This document shows positions 6,438 through 6,973 of a DNA stretch of 6,973 nucleotides, piece after piece; positions within the stretch are counted from its first letter, which is position 1, and every line of letters starts with the position of its first letter. The notes under the pieces were generated by a model that was given only the letters and a program-made list of their open reading frames with translations, ran no database searches and was not told where the DNA came from. The DNA is from an uncultured Bacteroidales bacterium. GTDB taxonomy: Bacteria; Bacteroidota; Bacteroidia; Bacteroidales; UBA932. A program made the position numbers and the translations under genes. The stretch covers positions 1 through 6,973 of the forward strand of contig CAMOVV010000059.1 of the NCBI GenBank assembly GCA_946627685.1, read 5' to 3'.

Positions 6438-6973
6438 AGCCGTCATTCTGGCATCGGCCGTTGCAGCCGTGCTGTCCTCATGCAGCGACAAGACCGTCAT
6501 CAGCGGAGACATAAAAGATTGCGGGAACGTTCCCGTCACCGTCAAACTCCTGGACGTCAACAAGTACAAGACTCTTGACACCCTGAAAGTGAGGGGCGGA
6601 GGAGCCTTCTCCTACAAGCTTGACATCGCGAAGGGCCAGCCCGAGTTCGTGTACCTTTTCAGGGGGGACAGGAACATTGCCGCCTTGATTCTTTCCGCCG
6701 GAGACAAAGTGAAAGTATCGGCCGACACCCTCGGCAACTACAGCGTCGAGGGCTCTCCCGAGAGCGAAAAGCTCCTTCAGGCCAACAAGGACTTCAACGA
6801 CTTCCTTTCGAAGTTTTCCTCCACCGCCGCGGGGCTCACCGTGGACAATGCAAAGGAAGTGCGCGCCGACCTCTCCAAGCAGTATATCGGATACTATCGC
6901 CAGGCCGTCAGGTACGTCCTTTCCAACAGCAAGTCCCTTTCCGTGGTTCCCGTCCTCTTCCAGCAGGTGAATC
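6424..6973 (+). CDS. DUF4369-like lipoprotein, N-terminal part (runs off the window)
   Basis: ATG 6424 overlaps the end of the HIT gene by 14 nt, and 183 codons are visible without a stop. The N-terminus MKSFRAVILASAVAAVLSSC is a lipoprotein signal peptide: basic start, hydrophobic core and a lipobox ending in C20. From about residue 25, alternating beta-strand-like segments (VISGDIKDCGNVPVTVKLLD, LSAGDKVKVSADTLGNYSVE) are typical of the DUF4369 domain of Bacteroidota envelope proteins. A helical, charged stretch follows from about 110. Such proteins often continue into a thioredoxin-like (TlpA/AhpC) domain, but the window ends before this could be seen. There is no obvious acidic surface-export tag after the cysteine (SDKT). 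It probably sits on the inner leaflet of the outer membrane, or in the inner membrane facing the periplasm. Function unknown. Confidence 0.8.
   Translation, partial: MKSFRAVILASAVAAVLSSCSDKTVISGDIKDCGNVPVTVKLLDVNKYKTLDTLKVRGGGAFSYKLDIAKGQPEFVYLFRGDRNIAALILSAGDKVKVSADTLGNYSVEGSPESEKLLQANKDFNDFLSKFSSTAAGLTVDNAKEVRADLSKQYIGYYRQAVRYVLSNSKSLSVVPVLFQQVN

Overview
The window looks like chromosome of a GC-rich member of the Bacteroidota, most likely Bacteroidales and perhaps close to Alistipes/Rikenellaceae (the family-level guess is from memory of gene arrangements). The evidence is a promoter of the Bacteroidota type (-33 TTG-like, -7 TAnnTTTG), starts without Shine-Dalgarno sequences, a DUF4369-type lipoprotein, and GT3 and phosphorylase sequences that resemble Bacteroidales proteins. 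All genes are on the + strand. There are no RNA genes, insertion sequences, CRISPR arrays or phage genes.

Region 1 (1-4454) is the end of an alpha-glucan/glycogen locus. It holds the C-terminus of a GH57 glycosidase, then one uninterrupted 1412-residue reading frame. That frame joins a eukaryotic-type (GT3) glycogen synthase, residues 1 to about 555, to a complete alpha-glucan phosphorylase (DUF3417 plus GT35), residues about 559 to 1412. The chain-lengthening and phosphorolytic enzymes are therefore one polypeptide, and the catalytic residues of both halves are visible. The junction is A-rich and has an in-frame ATG exactly where a stand-alone phosphorylase would begin.

Region 2 (4445-5362) is ribF, the bifunctional riboflavin kinase/FAD synthetase. 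It overlaps the end of the fusion gene by 10 nt and is probably translationally coupled to it.

Region 3 (5335-5558) is a short regulatory region. It has two copies of an inverted-repeat unit (TTACGCG-N14-CGYGTAA, 52 nt apart), the first of which forms the last nine codons of ribF. After these come a weak terminator candidate and a good Bacteroidota promoter. Immediately at the predicted transcript start there is a 17-bp hairpin followed by a T-rich tract. This promoter-hairpin-T-tract order in front of greA looks like an attenuator, analogous in layout to the GraL leader of E. coli greA.

Region 4 (5559-6973) is a compact operon: greA (transcript cleavage factor), a HIT-family nucleotide hydrolase 3 nt downstream, and a DUF4369-like lipoprotein that overlaps it by 14 nt and runs off the window. 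The two most interesting points are the synthase-phosphorylase fusion with its possible internal start, and the greA leader hairpin.
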